Below, piece by piece: positions 18,861-28,556 of a DNA stretch of 64,000 bases. This DNA is from Devosia sp. (lineage in GTDB: Bacteria > Pseudomonadota > Alphaproteobacteria > Rhizobiales > Devosiaceae), in assembly GCF_024707125.1 (NCBI RefSeq), contig NZ_JANQAH010000009.1:1-64000 (forward strand), in the 5' to 3' direction. The first letter of the stretch is position 1; each line of letters opens with the position of its first letter. Made by a program: the position numbers and the translations under genes. The notes beneath the pieces are model-generated. The model was not told where the DNA came from. It did no database searches and was given only the letters and a program-made list of their open reading frames with translations.

Positions 18861-19586
18861 TCATTTTCCGCGCTTGAGCCATTCGGCGCGTTCTTCCGCG
18901 GAAAAATGCTCGATGGCGTAGCGCAGCGCGACGCGCGGCATGGTGTCGGCATGCCGATCGAGAAAGGCGCGCAATCGCTCCGGCGCCGTGCGCTCGGTTT
19001 CGCGCAGCACGCCGCCAACCACCTTGTTGATCAGATCCTGAGGATCGTGAACGAGGATTTCGGCGATGGCAAAGACATCGTCGAGATCGCCCTTTCGGGC
19101 AAAGGCCATGGTCGCGAACATGGCCGTGCGCCGCTCCCAGAGATTTTTGGAGCCGGCCAGGGTGTAGAGCACCGAACGATCCCGGTCGCGCAGCCAGACG
19201 CCGACGATCTGCGGCGCGCCGAGATCGACCAGGTCCCAATTGTTGATCCGGTCATGACGGCGCAGATAAAGCGCGGCCAATTCGCCGCGCCGCTCCGGCG
19301 CGGTTTTCTTGAGGCCAAATTGCTTGGCCATGATCGAAACTGCGCCAGCGCGTGCTTCGTGGATATCGCTTTCGAGCAGCTTTTCGATCTCATCGAGCGG
19401 CATCAGCACATGCTCTTTGGCGAGCGCGAAGACCGTGCCCATGCGCACGCCGATAAAGCGGTCGCCTTCGCCGTAGTCGCCTTTGCCGGATTTGAAATAG
19501 CGCCCGATCTTGGCCAGTTCATCGTCAGACTGGTTCGCCCAAAGCGCGGCAAGGAATGCCTCGGCGGTCAGCGTGATTTCCGTCAT
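18861..19586 (-). CDS. AlkD-like DNA alkylation repair protein
   Basis: 241 residues made of HEAT-like helical repeats: DIHEARAGAVSIMAKQF and RINNWDLVDLGAPQIVG are typical of the AlkC/AlkD family. These glycosylases remove bulky or positively charged alkylpurines without flipping the base. The INNWDLVD segment contains the conserved Trp and Asp positions expected near the lesion. I chose ATG 19586 because AGGGGGAG lies before it; upstream starts run into a repeat region. Convergent with ubiG and apparently monocistronic. Confidence 0.8.
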   Translation of the reverse strand: MTEITLTAEAFLAALWANQSDDELAKIGRYFKSGKGDYGEGDRFIGVRMGTVFALAKEHVLMPLDEIEKLLESDIHEARAGAVSIMAKQFGLKKTAPERRGELAALYLRRHDRINNWDLVDLGAPQIVGVWLRDRDRSVLYTLAGSKNLWERRTAMFATMAFARKGDLDDVFAIAEILVHDPQDLINKVVGGVLRETERTAPERLRAFLDRHADTMPRVALRYAIEHFSAEERAEWLKRGK

Positions 19587-19811
19587 GGATGCTCCCCCTG
19601 AGCCTGTTTTAGGCGATGGTGCTCCGAAACAATAGGCACCCACCGCGCATTCCCTCGCCCCTTGCGGGAGAGGGACTGACTTCTCGCGTCCAGCGAAAAG
19701 TCAGGGTGAGGGGTTCTCTCCGCAGAGGAGCCTGTGACGAAGTCCCATACCCCTCTCGTCGTCATTGCCGGGCCCGTCCCGGCAATCCATCTCCCCTCCC
19801 TCCATCACCGC

Positions 19812-19877
19812 GTCATTCCCGCGAAAGCGGGAATCTCCCTGCCCCAAAACAGAGATCCCCGCTTTCGCGGGGATGAC
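19812..19877. repeat. Inverted pair of dispersed REP-like palindromes
   Basis: Two palindromic units of about 26 bases face each other: GTCATTCCCGCG and CGCGGGGATGAC form the outer ends. Together they make a roughly 66-base inverted repeat with an unpaired centre of about 14 bases, a BIME-like arrangement. Elements with this core are common between genes in many proteobacteria. Confidence 0.75.
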
Positions 19878-20197
19878 ACCGTGGTTGGAGGTGGACAAAG
19901 GTTATCCATCTTATCCCCGTCCCCAACTATGCCCTCATACTACCCCCATCCAACCTCGCATGGACGGTCTGCAGACGACAGTAGCGAGGGGGCCCGGCTG
20001 GGGATCGTCTCCCATGCACGTTCGGGGCTGGCCGCTTGCGACGAGCGATCAAAAGTCGCCGATAGTTCCCGCCCGAAAAGAGGGCACTCCGGAGCGGTAT
20101 CCGCTTCAACTACAAAAAACTTCGAGGCGAATGCCGCTCCGGGGTCCGTCCATCTTCCCAACACGATAGCAGCTCGTCATCCGGCCTCGCAGACCAA

Positions 20198-20215
20198 CCG
20201 TACCGTACGGTACGG
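20198..20215. promoter_or_regulatory. CCGTAC palindrome, possible operator upstream of ilvD
   Basis: CCGTACCGTACGGTACGG is a perfect 18-bp palindrome; one further TACGG unit follows to 20220. It sits about 85-105 bases before the ilvD start. Interleaved ACCGTACGGT symmetry resembles TetR-family operators, but no regulator gene lies next to it. Confidence 0.45.
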
Positions 20216-20303
20216 TACGGAAAATCCTTGAAGCTGCCCTGGAATGGGTCTAAAGAAAAGGGAACTCCGGCCCCACCGGCGACAACGTATTGAGGAAACC
20301 GCC

Positions 20304-22157
20304 ATGCCTGTCTATCGCTCCCGCACAACCACTCATGGCCGCAACATGGCCGGCGCGCGTGGCCTGTGGCGCGCAACCGGCATGAAGGACGGCGATTTCG
20401 GCAAGCCCATTATCGCAGTGGTGAATTCCTTCACCCAGTTCGTGCCCGGTCACGTGCATTTGAAGGATCTCGGCCAGCTCGTTGCCCGTGAAATCGAGGC
20501 GGCCGGTGGCGTTGCCAAGGAATTCAACACCATCGCCGTGGACGATGGCATCGCCATGGGTCACGACGGCATGCTCTATTCGCTGCCGAGCCGCGACATC
20601 ATCGCCGACAGCGTCGAATATATGGTCAACGCGCATACCGCCGACGCCATGGTCTGCATTTCCAATTGCGACAAGATCACGCCCGGCATGCTGAACGCTG
20701 CCATGCGCCTCAACATCCCGGTGGTCTTCGTTTCCGGCGGCCCGATGGAAGCCGGCAAGGCCATCGTCAAGGGCAAGCTGCAGGCACTCGACCTCGTCGA
20801 TGCCATGGTGATGGCTGCCGACGACCACTATACCGACGAGGAAGTGCAGGCCGTCGAAGAAGCCGCCTGCCCCACCTGCGGCTCCTGCTCAGGCATGTTC
20901 ACCGCCAATTCGATGAACTGCCTCACCGAAGCCCTGGGCCTGTCGCTGCCGGGCAATGGCTCAACGCTCGCGACCCACTCGGACCGCAAGCGCCTGTTCC
21001 AGGAAGCCGGTCACCTGATCGTCGACCTCGCCCGCCGCTATTATGAGCAGGACGACGAAACCGTGTTGCCGCGCTCCATTGCGACCAAGCAGGCCTTCGA
21101 AAACGCCATGGCGCTCGATATCGCCATGGGCGGCTCGACCAATACCGTGCTGCACATTCTGGCCGCGGCCCATGAAGGCGGCGTCGACTTCACCATGGAC
21201 GACATCGACGCCCTGTCGCGTCGCGTTCCCGTGCTCTCAAAAGTCGCGCCGGCCAAGAACGACGTGCATATGGAAGACGTCCACCGCGCCGGCGGCATTT
21301 TTGCGATTTTGGGTCAGCTCGATCGCGGCGGCCTGATCAACCGCAAGGAGCCGACGGTTCACGCCGCGACCATGGGCGATGCCATCGACAAGTGGGACAT
21401 CTCTCGTACCAATTCCGAATCCGTGCGCAATTTCTACATGGCCGCTCCCGGCGGCGTGCGGACGACGGAAGCCTTCTCCCAGTCCAACCGCTGGACCGAT
21501 CTCGACACCGACCGCACCAATGGCGTCATCCGCTCACCGGAAAACCCCTTCTCCAAGGACGGCGGTCTCGCCGTCTTGAAGGGCAATATCGCGCTCGATG
21601 GCTGCATCGTGAAGACGGCAGGCGTCGATGAATCGATCCTGAAATTCACCGGCCCGGCCCGCGTCTTCGAAAGCCAGGATTCGACCGTCAAGGCGATCCT
21701 CTCCAACGAGATCAAGCCCGGCGACGTTTTGGTGATCCGCTATGAAGGCCCCAAGGGCGGTCCCGGCATGCAGGAAATGCTCTATCCCACGAGCTACCTG
21801 AAATCGAAGGGTCTCGGCAAAGCCTGTGCGCTCCTCACCGACGGCCGCTTCTCGGGCGGCACCTCGGGCCTTTCCATCGGCCACGCTTCCCCTGAAGCGG
21901 CCGAAGGCGGCGCCATTGGTCTGGTGCGTGAAGGCGACATCATCGAGATCGACATCCCCAACCGCACGGTCAACGTGCTGGTTTCGGACGCCGAAATGGC
22001 CAACCGCCGCGCCGAACAGGACAAGCTCGGCTGGAAGCCGGCCCACCCGCGCAAGCGCAAGGTGACCACCGCCCTGAAGGCCTATGCCGCCCTCGTGACC
22101 TCCGCCGCCAAGGGCGCCGTGCGCGACACCAAGGCCATCGACAAGCTCTGGAACTAA
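20304..22157 (+). CDS. ilvD: Dihydroxy-acid dehydratase
   Basis: 617 residues, the same size as E. coli IlvD. Iron-sulfur ligands are visible in SNCDKITPG and [19 protein letters not shown], and the C-terminal [14 protein letters not shown] is diagnostic. It dehydrates dihydroxy-isovalerate and dihydroxy-methylvalerate in valine, isoleucine and pantothenate synthesis. ATG 20304 follows TTGAGGAAA and gives the family N-terminus [18 protein letters not shown]. The frame extends upstream to 20244, but that part is not family-like. The gene appears monocistronic. Confidence 0.97.
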   Translation: MPVYRSRTTTHGRNMAGARGLWRATGMKDGDFGKPIIAVVNSFTQFVPGHVHLKDLGQLVAREIEAAGGVAKEFNTIAVDDGIAMGHDGMLYSLPSRDIIADSVEYMVNAHTADAMVCISNCDKITPGMLNAAMRLNIPVVFVSGGPMEAGKAIVKGKLQALDLVDAMVMAADDHYTDEEVQAVEEAACPTCGSCSGMFTANSMNCLTEALGLSLPGNGSTLATHSDRKRLFQEAGHLIVDLARRYYEQDDETVLPRSIATKQAFENAMALDIAMGGSTNTVLHILAAAHEGGVDFTMDDIDALSRRVPVLSKVAPAKNDVHMEDVHRAGGIFAILGQLDRGGLINRKEPTVHAATMGDAIDKWDISRTNSESVRNFYMAAPGGVRTTEAFSQSNRWTDLDTDRTNGVIRSPENPFSKDGGLAVLKGNIALDGCIVKTAGVDESILKFTGPARVFESQDSTVKAILSNEIKPGDVLVIRYEGPKGGPGMQEMLYPTSYLKSKGLGKACALLTDGRFSGGTSGLSIGHASPEAAEGGAIGLVREGDIIEIDIPNRTVNVLVSDAEMANRRAEQDKLGWKPAHPRKRKVTTALKAYAALVTSAAKGAVRDTKAIDKLWN

Positions 22158-22329
22158 GGCGCGAGGCCGATACGACGGCCTGTGAATTTGCGACAAGAGC
22201 GTGACAAGCACGAAGAGCGGTGCTAAAGCCCCGCTCAGCCACTCAGCGGTCTGCCAAGACAGCTGAACTGGTCAGGCCCGATAGCGGGGATTCCACCCTC
22301 CCTATTGGGCCGACCCTAACCTCCCCAAA

Positions 22330-22791
22330 TTACTGACAGGCCTTGCGGCTCTCTGGGTAGAGCAGGAATACCGTATCATCGGTTTCGCTGAGGTCGATGA
22401 CGTCGACTGCGCTTTCCGCCCATAGGCCCAGCTGCGCATCGACATCGAGCCGGACGCCATCATTACTGGACTTGAGCGTGAAGGCACCACCATCTCCTTC
22501 GACGCCACACCGACTGTCATTGCAGATGGCAACACCCTCGTAGTCGCGCCCATTGCGGGTCGAGAAACCGAATTTCAAGGTCAACTCGCCCACCGGGTCC
22601 TGCCAGTCGCCGTGATGGCTGAGATAGAAAGTCTCGACCATCTGCCGCGGATGATCGCGCAGATGCGCCTCATCGTATTTTCGCGCATAGCAATCGCCGG
22701 GATTGCCTAGATAGGGATCAAGGACGCTCGCCGACTGCAAAGGCGCGGCGGACAATAAAGTCAAAACGGCACCAGTCAGAAGCTTTTTCAC
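22330..22791 (-). CDS. Small secreted protein, unknown
   Basis: 153 residues with a plausible signal peptide (KKLLTGAVLTLLSAAPLQSAS). The mature part has four Cys (in GDCYAR, AICNDSRCG and KACQ), suggesting two disulfide bonds in the periplasm, and an all-beta feel. I do not recognise the family. It lies alone between ilvD (convergent) and a VOC gene (divergent). The upstream AAAAGC/GGGAGG context is acceptable for translation. Confidence 0.6.
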   Translation of the reverse strand: MKKLLTGAVLTLLSAAPLQSASVLDPYLGNPGDCYARKYDEAHLRDHPRQMVETFYLSHHGDWQDPVGELTLKFGFSTRNGRDYEGVAICNDSRCGVEGDGGAFTLKSSNDGVRLDVDAQLGLWAESAVDVIDLSETDDTVFLLYPESRKACQ

Positions 22792-22967
22792 GTACCCCTC
22801 CCACGGGCTCTGTGGCGTTAAGGTTCAACGACCGGCTCATTCGGTCAAGCCCGGCGTTTGCACCGGCCGAACGCTGCGTTCGCTGGTGGCGATTGCGGAA
22901 CACGCATCCGTGTCGTTTCCCGGGCTCAAGGGCATGCTAGCCAAGCGCAAAAGCCCCGGAGAGAGCC

Positions 22968-23942
22968 ATGACGATCACCCGCCGCCACCTTCTGCGCCTT
23001 GCCGGCGCTGCCACCGCCACGGCGGCCCTCACAGGCGCCCTGCGGGCCGAAGGCGGCAGTTTTTCGATCCTGCCTGAATATGACGGGCTCTTTGCCACCT
23101 CGACGCCGCTCCACGTGCGCGATGTGACGCTGCGAGTGCGCGATCCCGAATTGATGACGCGGTTCTATTCCGAGATTCTGGGCCTCTCGGTGCTGGAAAG
23201 CACGGCAGAAACGACGCGGCTCGGTGTCGATGGCATTACCCTCGTTACCTTCGAGCATCGCCCCGATGCGCCGGTTGAGCCGCCCAGCGAGGCGGGGCTC
23301 TATCACACGGCCTTCCTGATGCCCTCGCGCGCCGAACTGGCGCGCTGGCTGGTGCACACGGCCATGGCGCAGTACCAGTTTACCGGCTTTGCCGATCATC
23401 GTGTCAGCGAGGCGGTCTATCTCGACGACCCAGAGGGTAATGGCATCGAGGTCTACGCCGATCGGGCGCCCGAGCTCTGGAGCTGGAACGGCGACACCGT
23501 CATCATGGGCACCGAGGCTATCGACTTCGATAGCCTCCTCGCGCTCACCGATACCGAGAATGACACCTTTGCCGGCGCCCCAACCGGCACGCGCATCGGC
23601 CATATCCACCTGCGCGCCGGCAATATCGAGGACGCCCGCGCCTTCTATGCAGCCGCGCTTGGGCTCGACATCACCAGCGGTCGGGCGGATGCCGTGTTCC
23701 TGTCCTCGGGGCGCTACCACCACCATGTTGCGCTCAACACATGGCAGAGTGCCGGGGCGGGCCGGCGCAATCCGGCAGCCACGGGCCTTGCCGGCTTCAA
23801 CCTCCTTGCCTCCGACCAGGCGATTCTGGATGGAGCGAAGGCGCGGCTGTCGGCAGCTGGCATCGAGATAAAAGAAGGGGCCGAAGACATTTCGGTCTCC
23901 GACCCTTGGGGTACTGGCCTTGGTATCGTGCTGGCCGTTTAG
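22968..23942 (+). CDS. Two-domain VOC protein, CatE-like, with Tat-type signal
   Basis: 324 residues. The N-terminus [19 protein letters not shown] looks like a twin-arginine signal. Two tandem glyoxalase-fold halves follow: the first has [19 protein letters not shown] and ends [13 protein letters not shown]; the second starts [25 protein letters not shown] and ends near DPWG. The arrangement matches extradiol catechol-dioxygenase-like proteins (CatE/YfiE group), which use two VOC halves and one metal. Export would be unusual for that group. It overlaps the 3' end of the aldo/keto reductase by 4 bases. Confidence 0.7.
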   Translation: MTITRRHLLRLAGAATATAALTGALRAEGGSFSILPEYDGLFATSTPLHVRDVTLRVRDPELMTRFYSEILGLSVLESTAETTRLGVDGITLVTFEHRPDAPVEPPSEAGLYHTAFLMPSRAELARWLVHTAMAQYQFTGFADHRVSEAVYLDDPEGNGIEVYADRAPELWSWNGDTVIMGTEAIDFDSLLALTDTENDTFAGAPTGTRIGHIHLRAGNIEDARAFYAAALGLDITSGRADAVFLSSGRYHHHVALNTWQSAGAGRRNPAATGLAGFNLLASDQAILDGAKARLSAAGIEIKEGAEDISVSDPWGTGLGIVLAV

Positions 23943-24805
23943 CGGCCGGCGATCCCGTCCAGCGTCGCAAAATCCTCGTCGCTGAGGTTTACCGCCGCAG
24001 CAGCGACATTGTCTTCGAGATGCTTCACCTTGCCGGTGCCCGGAATGGGCAGCATGACCGGCGAGCGCTTGAGGAGCCAGGCAAGCGCAATCTGGCTGCC
24101 CGATGCATTGTGCTTCTGGAGGATCGCCTTGGCGTCGTCATGGCCTTCGACGAGATCGCCGCCGGCCAGTGGGAACCACGGAATGAAGCCGATGCCGTTC
24201 TGCTCGCAATAGTCGAGCACGGCTTCGCTCTTGCGATTGGCGAAATTGTAGAGGTTCTGAACGGTCGCGACCTTAAAGTACTTTTGGGCTTCCTCGATGT
24301 CGGCAACGCTGACTTCGGAGAGGCCGACATGGCGGATAAGGCCTTCCTTCTGCATGGCGGCGATGACTTCGAACTGGTCGGCGCGTGGTGTCTTGGCGTC
24401 GATGCGGTGCAACTGCCAGAGATCGAGCCGTTCGAGCTTCAGGCGGCGAAGGCTGGTCATGACGCCCTGGCGCAGGAATTCGGGGCGGCCGACGTGGTGC
24501 CACTCATCCGGACCGGTGCGGGTGAGGCCGCTCTTGGTGGCAACGATCGTGCCCTGCGCATAGGGCGCCAGGGCCTCGGCGATGAGATCTTCGCTGATAT
24601 AGGGACCGTAGCTTTCGGCAGTATCGATGAAATCGACATTGAGTTCCGGCAGCCGCTTCAGCACGCGGATGGCTTCGTCGTGATTTTCCGGCGGTCCCCA
24701 GATGCCCTTGCCGGTGATGCGCATGGCACCAAAGCCAAGGCGGTTGACCTTCAGGTCTCCGCCGATAGCAAAGCTGCCCGACAGGCTTGCGTCGAGTTTG
24801 GTCAT
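23939..24805 (-). CDS. Aldo/keto reductase
   Basis: 288 residues. The AKR tetrad can be seen: Asp in [10 protein letters not shown] with Tyr four to five residues later, Lys in VATKSGL, and His in [13 protein letters not shown]-binding residues would be in the C-terminal [14 protein letters not shown]. It reduces aldehydes or ketones in the cytoplasm; the substrate cannot be inferred. ATG 24805 follows GGAGTG and gives the usual short N-terminus; the frame extends to 24865. Convergent and overlapping by 4 bases with the VOC gene. Confidence 0.85.
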   Translation of the reverse strand: MTKLDASLSGSFAIGGDLKVNRLGFGAMRITGKGIWGPPENHDEAIRVLKRLPELNVDFIDTAESYGPYISEDLIAEALAPYAQGTIVATKSGLTRTGPDEWHHVGRPEFLRQGVMTSLRRLKLERLDLWQLHRIDAKTPRADQFEVIAAMQKEGLIRHVGLSEVSVADIEEAQKYFKVATVQNLYNFANRKSEAVLDYCEQNGIGFIPWFPLAGGDLVEGHDDAKAILQKHNASGSQIALAWLLKRSPVMLPIPGTGKVKHLEDNVAAAAVNLSDEDFATLDGIAGR

Positions 24806-24886
24806 CTCAATCACTCCATAGATGGGTGCGAAAGGCAGCGGCCTGAAGACAGGCAACGACCCCACACATAGGATTTTGAATGTCTT

Positions 24887-25246
24887 TCAGCCCTCGAGGA
24901 TACCGAGCTCGGCCCGCAGCTTTTTGGTCAGCCCTTTGGCAACCAGAGCATGCGAGCGCCCGATATAGGCGAGAAGGTCATTGGCACTGAGGGGCGAGCC
25001 CTCAGTCACCGAAACCCATTGGCGCTTGGCGAAATGGGCAGCCTGCTCGACACCTTCAAGGGCTGTCAGAATATCAAAGCTGTCTTCGCCGCATTTAAAC
25101 ACCAGACGCAGCGGCGGCGCGTCGGAGAGAAGGCAAAAAACCTTGCCGCCAACCTTGGCGACGCGCGCATCCCATTGATCGACAAAGGTTACACCCGGAA
25201 GGGCGGCCAAAACCTTGTCGTATTGGGTGCGGTCGTAGAGGTTCAA
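24887..25246 (-). CDS. MmcQ/YjbR family protein
   Basis: 119 residues. The layout matches MmcQ/YjbR proteins: a start with Tyr and LPGV, a beta hairpin AKVGGKVFCLLSD, the segment RLVFKCGEDSF, and the C-terminal SHALVAKGLTKKLRAEL. These form a CyaY-like fold and are thought to bind DNA, but no firm function is known. The start overlaps the stop of the DUF1178 gene by 4 bases, so it is translationally coupled to it. Confidence 0.8.
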   Translation of the reverse strand: MNLYDRTQYDKVLAALPGVTFVDQWDARVAKVGGKVFCLLSDAPPLRLVFKCGEDSFDILTALEGVEQAAHFAKRQWVSVTEGSPLSANDLLAYIGRSHALVAKGLTKKLRAELGILEG

Positions 25247-25668
25247 TTATGTTCCTCGGGAACGTCGGGCAGCGGCAGGAAATCGACGCCGTCTTCAAGG
25301 AGGGCTGCAACTTCGTCGCGCGTGGCCTCACCATAAATGCCGCGGGCTTCGACTTCCTCGAAGTGGATTTTTCGAGCCTCCTCGGCAAAGCGATCGCCGA
25401 CGTAGTCGGCCTCGGTCGTCACCTTGTTCCGATACTCGCGCAGCATCTCGCGAAACTTCTTGGCGTCAGGATGGGCAGCGGAGAGGGGCACGCGTTCGTT
25501 GTCGGTGCGCGCCACGGCGGGGGCCATCGGCGCCTTTTCGACATGGGCTTCGCCACACACGGCGCAGGTAACAATGCCGCGGGCCTGCTGCTCGTCATAG
25601 GCGGCAGCGCTTTTGAACCAGGCGTCGTAGCGATGCCCGTTCGAACACTGGAGTGCGTACTGGATCAC
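25243..25668 (-). CDS. DUF1178 family protein
   Basis: 141 residues. The N-terminus MIQYALQCSNGHRYDAWFKS and the pair CSNGH / CAVCGEAHVEKAPMAP show a zinc-ribbon-like start typical of DUF1178. The C-terminal EVEARGIYGEATRDEVAALLEDGVDFLPLP is also characteristic. Function unknown; the protein is nearly always found beside the nitrilase-family and glutaredoxin genes in this order, as here. It heads a two-gene overlap with the YjbR gene. Confidence 0.88.
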   Translation of the reverse strand: MIQYALQCSNGHRYDAWFKSAAAYDEQQARGIVTCAVCGEAHVEKAPMAPAVARTDNERVPLSAAHPDAKKFREMLREYRNKVTTEADYVGDRFAEEARKIHFEEVEARGIYGEATRDEVAALLEDGVDFLPLPDVPEEHN

Positions 25669-25732
25669 GATTCTGTCGTTTCTTGTCCGGCGCTAAGAAG
25701 CGCGCCTTTCTCCTAGCATATAGGAGCCAGGC

Positions 25733-26560
25733 TCATCCGTGCAAACCCGGCTTGGCGAAGTCACGGGCGTTGGCGAGCGCCGGAATGCGCTGGCGTGCTT
25801 CTACCACCGCTTGCGGATCGATCTCGGCCACCAGCACGCCCGGCTCGTCGTGATCGAGCTCGGCAATGACCTTGCCCCATGGATCAATGATGAGCGAGTG
25901 GCCATAGGTCGACCGCCCATTTGCATGGGTGCCACCCTGTGCTGCGGCGATGACATAGGAGCCGGTTTCGATGGCCCGGGCGCGCAGCAGAACGTGCCAA
26001 TGCGCCTGGCCCGTCGGCACGGTGAATGCCGCCGGCACAGCGATCAGGTTGGCGCCGGCATGGGCAAGTGTGTTGTAGAGTTTTGGAAAACGCATGTCGT
26101 AGCAGATGGAAAAGCCCAGGGTGAATGGGCCGAGCGGCGCGGTGACAGCGTCTTCGCCACCCTTATAGGTCGCGCTTTCGCGATAGGCATTGAGCCCGGC
26201 AATGTCGGCATCGAAGAGATGGATCTTGTCATAGGTCGCGATCCTCTCGCCCGTCGGCGCGAACAGCACCGAGCGATTGGCAAAGCGCCCGTCTTCGAGC
26301 GGAATGGGCAGCGAGCCGATATGCACGTGGATGCCCAGCCGCTTTGCAAGTTCGCCGACCTTGGCAAGCTGGGGATGCCCTTCAAAGGGCGCCGCCACCG
26401 AGCGCAGCTGATCCCGGTTTTCCGGAAAGATCATCGTCACTTCCGGGGTGAGGGCATAGTCGACGCCCTGCGCCGCCGCCTCGGTGAGGAGCGGTTCGAG
26501 CGCAGCAAGATTGGCTTCCGGATCAAGGCCCGAACGCATCTGGATGGCGGCGATTTTCAT
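25733..26560 (-). CDS. Carbon-nitrogen hydrolase (nitrilase superfamily, Nit-like)
   Basis: 275 residues. The Glu-Lys-Cys triad is visible in YALTPEVTM, YDKIHLFDAD and GFSICYDMRFP. The last motif and length resemble Nit1/Nit2 omega-amidases, which repair deaminated glutathione or act on alpha-ketoglutaramate. It lies between the DUF1178 and grxC genes; pairing with glutaredoxin fits a glutathione-repair role, but this is inference. 21 bases separate it from grxC. Confidence 0.87.
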   Translation of the reverse strand: MKIAAIQMRSGLDPEANLAALEPLLTEAAAQGVDYALTPEVTMIFPENRDQLRSVAAPFEGHPQLAKVGELAKRLGIHVHIGSLPIPLEDGRFANRSVLFAPTGERIATYDKIHLFDADIAGLNAYRESATYKGGEDAVTAPLGPFTLGFSICYDMRFPKLYNTLAHAGANLIAVPAAFTVPTGQAHWHVLLRARAIETGSYVIAAAQGGTHANGRSTYGHSLIIDPWGKVIAELDHDEPGVLVAEIDPQAVVEARQRIPALANARDFAKPGLHG

Positions 26561-26581
26561 TCTTTGGAACCTGGAAGGATT

Positions 26582-26836
26582 TTACTGAGCCAGCAAGGGA
26601 TCGAGTCCGCCGGCGCGGTCGAGAGCCGACATGTCGTCATAGCCGCCGACATGGGTTTCGCCGATAAAAATCTGCGGCACGGTGCGGCGGCCATTGGCGC
26701 GGTGCGTCATGGCCTCGCGCAGTGCCGGATCGAGCACGGTGATTTCGGTGAAATCGACGCCCTTGTCCTCGAGCAGTGCCTTGGCGGCGTGGCAATAGGG
26801 GCAGGTTGGGGTCGTGTAGATTTCAACTATGGCCAT
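26582..26836 (-). CDS. grxC: Glutaredoxin 3
   Basis: 84 residues from ATG 26836, matching the 83 residues of E. coli Grx3; the frame extends to 26896 without family similarity. The active site is CPYCHAAK near residue 11, and the glutathione-binding TVPQIFIGETHVGGYDD is complete. It reduces protein disulfides and glutathione mixed disulfides as a dithiol glutaredoxin. It lies 31 bases after comF on the same strand, and the run comF-grxC-amidase-DUF1178-YjbR is probably one operon. Confidence 0.93.
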   Translation of the reverse strand: MAIVEIYTTPTCPYCHAAKALLEDKGVDFTEITVLDPALREAMTHRANGRRTVPQIFIGETHVGGYDDMSALDRAGGLDPLLAQ

Positions 26837-26867
26837 GGATCTGGGGCTCCAAAAATCAGGTTCGTTC

Positions 26868-27674
26868 TTATATGGGCACTTCTTCGCCGCTGACAACGCG
26901 GGCGAAGGTCAGAACATCAACTTCGCTCGCCCCACTGCGCAATAAGACACGCGTGACGGCCTTTGCGGTCGCTCCGGTCGTATAGACGTCGTCCACCAGC
27001 ACCACGCGCCGCCCCCTGATACGCACCAGTGCGTCGGGATGGGCAGAGAATGCGCCCTGCACGTTGCGCGCCCGACCATCGCCCGAAAGCCCGATCTGCG
27101 AACGGGTCTTTTTGTGCCGTCTTACGAGGAACGGATCGACATCGAGACCGAGTTGACGGCCGAGCGCCTTTGCGAGGAGGTAAGACTGGTTGTAGCGGCG
27201 AAAACGCAACCGGCTCGGGTGCAGCGGTACGGGCACGAGCAGCGGCCGCGCGCTCCAGAAGTCGTGGCCGGCGCCCGCCATCAACCGAGCGCAAAACTGG
27301 GCCAGTTCGATCCGGTCGCCATATTTGAGCCGTGTCACCAGCGCCTGTGCTATCTCGCCATAGCGCACGGCGGCGCGAGCACGGGAAAAGGGCGGCGGAT
27401 CGGCCAAAGCCTCGGCACTGAGCGCGTCAGGGCCCAGCGCCACCTCGAAAGGCAGGCCGAGCACGGGGCAAAGCGGCGCCGTGATCGGCACAAGCCCGGC
27501 AAAGCACTTAGAGCAAAGGCCAACACCCTCGGCGATAGGCGTGCCACAAGCGGCGCAGGCGGGCGGGTAGAGTTGGTCAAGCAGCGCCAGGGCAAGGCGC
27601 CGCGGGCCCTGCAGCAGAAGGCCTCCAAAACCCCCGCCTTTGACTTCGCGCGCCCCGCTCTCCATAAGGACCAT
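26868..27674 (-). CDS. comF: ComF family phosphoribosyltransferase-like protein
   Basis: 268 residues. An N-terminal zinc finger CAACGTPIAEGVGLCSKC (about 35-52) and the PRPP-loop-like VVLVDDVYTTGATAKAV near the C-terminus define the family. ComF assists uptake or processing of transforming DNA in some bacteria, but many carriers are not known to be competent. It is divergent from the NDUFAF5-like methyltransferase gene (49-base gap). The middle part resembles normal ComF proteins with no deletion. Confidence 0.85.
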   Translation of the reverse strand: MVLMESGAREVKGGGFGGLLLQGPRRLALALLDQLYPPACAACGTPIAEGVGLCSKCFAGLVPITAPLCPVLGLPFEVALGPDALSAEALADPPPFSRARAAVRYGEIAQALVTRLKYGDRIELAQFCARLMAGAGHDFWSARPLLVPVPLHPSRLRFRRYNQSYLLAKALGRQLGLDVDPFLVRRHKKTRSQIGLSGDGRARNVQGAFSAHPDALVRIRGRRVVLVDDVYTTGATAKAVTRVLLRSGASEVDVLTFARVVSGEEVPI

Positions 27675-27723
27675 AGTGCTTCAAGGCCGCTGCATCGGCC
27701 AGTTCTTTTGAGAAGTTTCGGTT

Positions 27724-28554
27724 TTGTCCCAGCCGCCCCGCCTGTTTGATCCCGCCCAGCTCGCCAGCAATCTGAAGCGACGCCCATCGCGCGAGAATTT
27801 CGTGCGCGATCTGGTGTTTGACGATCTCGCGGACAGGCTTGGCGCACACATGCGCAATTTCGCCGACGCAGTGCTGATTGCCCCCGATGTCGACCTGCTG
27901 CCCCAAGAGGTTGCCACCGCATCGGGCACGGTCAGCTTCCACAAGGTGGAAGCCTTTGCCGGTGACGACGACTTCCCGAACCTGCCTGACGGCGATTTTG
28001 ATCTCGTCGTCTCCCTGCTCCATCTGCAAGCCGTCAATGACGTGCCCGGCCATATGGCCCGCCTGCGGGCCCGGCTGCGGCCGGATGGCCTGTTGCTGGT
28101 CGCGATGATCGGCGGCGAAAGCCTTTCGGAACTGCGTGAGGCCTTTTTGGCCGCCGATCTTGCCGTTACCGGCGGCGCGTCGGCCCGCGTCGCGCCCATG
28201 GCGCAGGTGCGCGATGCGGGGGCCCTGCTGCAGCGCGCCGGCTTCGCCCTGCCGGTGGCCGATGTCGAAACCCACCGCGTCCGCTATGCCAATGCCTTTG
28301 CGCTGATGGCGGAGCTGAAAGCCCTCGGAGCTGCCAATCCCCTGACCGACCGGCCCCGGCGCTTTGCGACCAAGAACCTGCTCACGCAGGCGGCGGCGGC
28401 CTACCAGGAGGCCTCTGCCGATGACGATGGCCGCGTGCGGGCGACGCTGGAAGTGATCTGGCTCGCCGGATGGGTGCCGCATGAGAGTCAACAGAAACCG
28501 TTGCGTCCGGGCAGCGCCAAGGTCAGCCTCGGCGATATTCTGAAGAAGGGCTAA
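27724..28554 (+). CDS. NDUFAF5-like SAM-dependent methyltransferase
   Basis: 276 residues from a TTG at 27724; no ATG or GTG fits the family N-terminus SQPPRLFDPAQLASNLKR. The segments LVVSLLHLQAVNDVPGHM and RLRPDGLLLVAMIGGESL match the alphaproteobacterial relatives of mitochondrial NDUFAF5, which hydroxylates or modifies a complex I subunit. The glycine-rich motif I is weak (VLIAPDVDLL), as in that group. BioC-like activity is the alternative. Two bases separate it from the P-loop kinase gene. Confidence 0.7.
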   Translation: MSQPPRLFDPAQLASNLKRRPSRENFVRDLVFDDLADRLGAHMRNFADAVLIAPDVDLLPQEVATASGTVSFHKVEAFAGDDDFPNLPDGDFDLVVSLLHLQAVNDVPGHMARLRARLRPDGLLLVAMIGGESLSELREAFLAADLAVTGGASARVAPMAQVRDAGALLQRAGFALPVADVETHRVRYANAFALMAELKALGAANPLTDRPRRFATKNLLTQAAAAYQEASADDDGRVRATLEVIWLAGWVPHESQQKPLRPGSAKVSLGDILKKG

Positions 28555-28556
28555 AT

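Larger units (their letters stand above)
19587..20303. repeat. Repeat-rich intergenic region before ilvD
   Basis: About 720 bases without a credible gene. It holds a CTC/GAG-type dispersed repeat (19652-19713), a matched inverted pair of REP-like palindromes (ATTCCCGC-GAAA-GCGGGAAT at 19815-19834 and ATCCCCGC-TTTC-GCGGGGAT at 19855-19874), and a CCGTAC palindrome (20198-20215). Frames translating to strings such as FPRKRESP or VIPAKAGIS are signatures of these repeats. The ilvD promoter must be in the last 200 bases. Confidence 0.7.

Noticed and set aside
19885-19925. TTATCCATC near TTATCCCC as possible DnaA boxes
   Set aside because: Only two imperfect matches in a repeat region with no replication genes nearby; not an origin.
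19616-20231. Several frames of 60-165 codons before ilvD
   Set aside because: They translate dispersed palindromes; strings such as VIPAKAGIS are repeat signatures, not protein.
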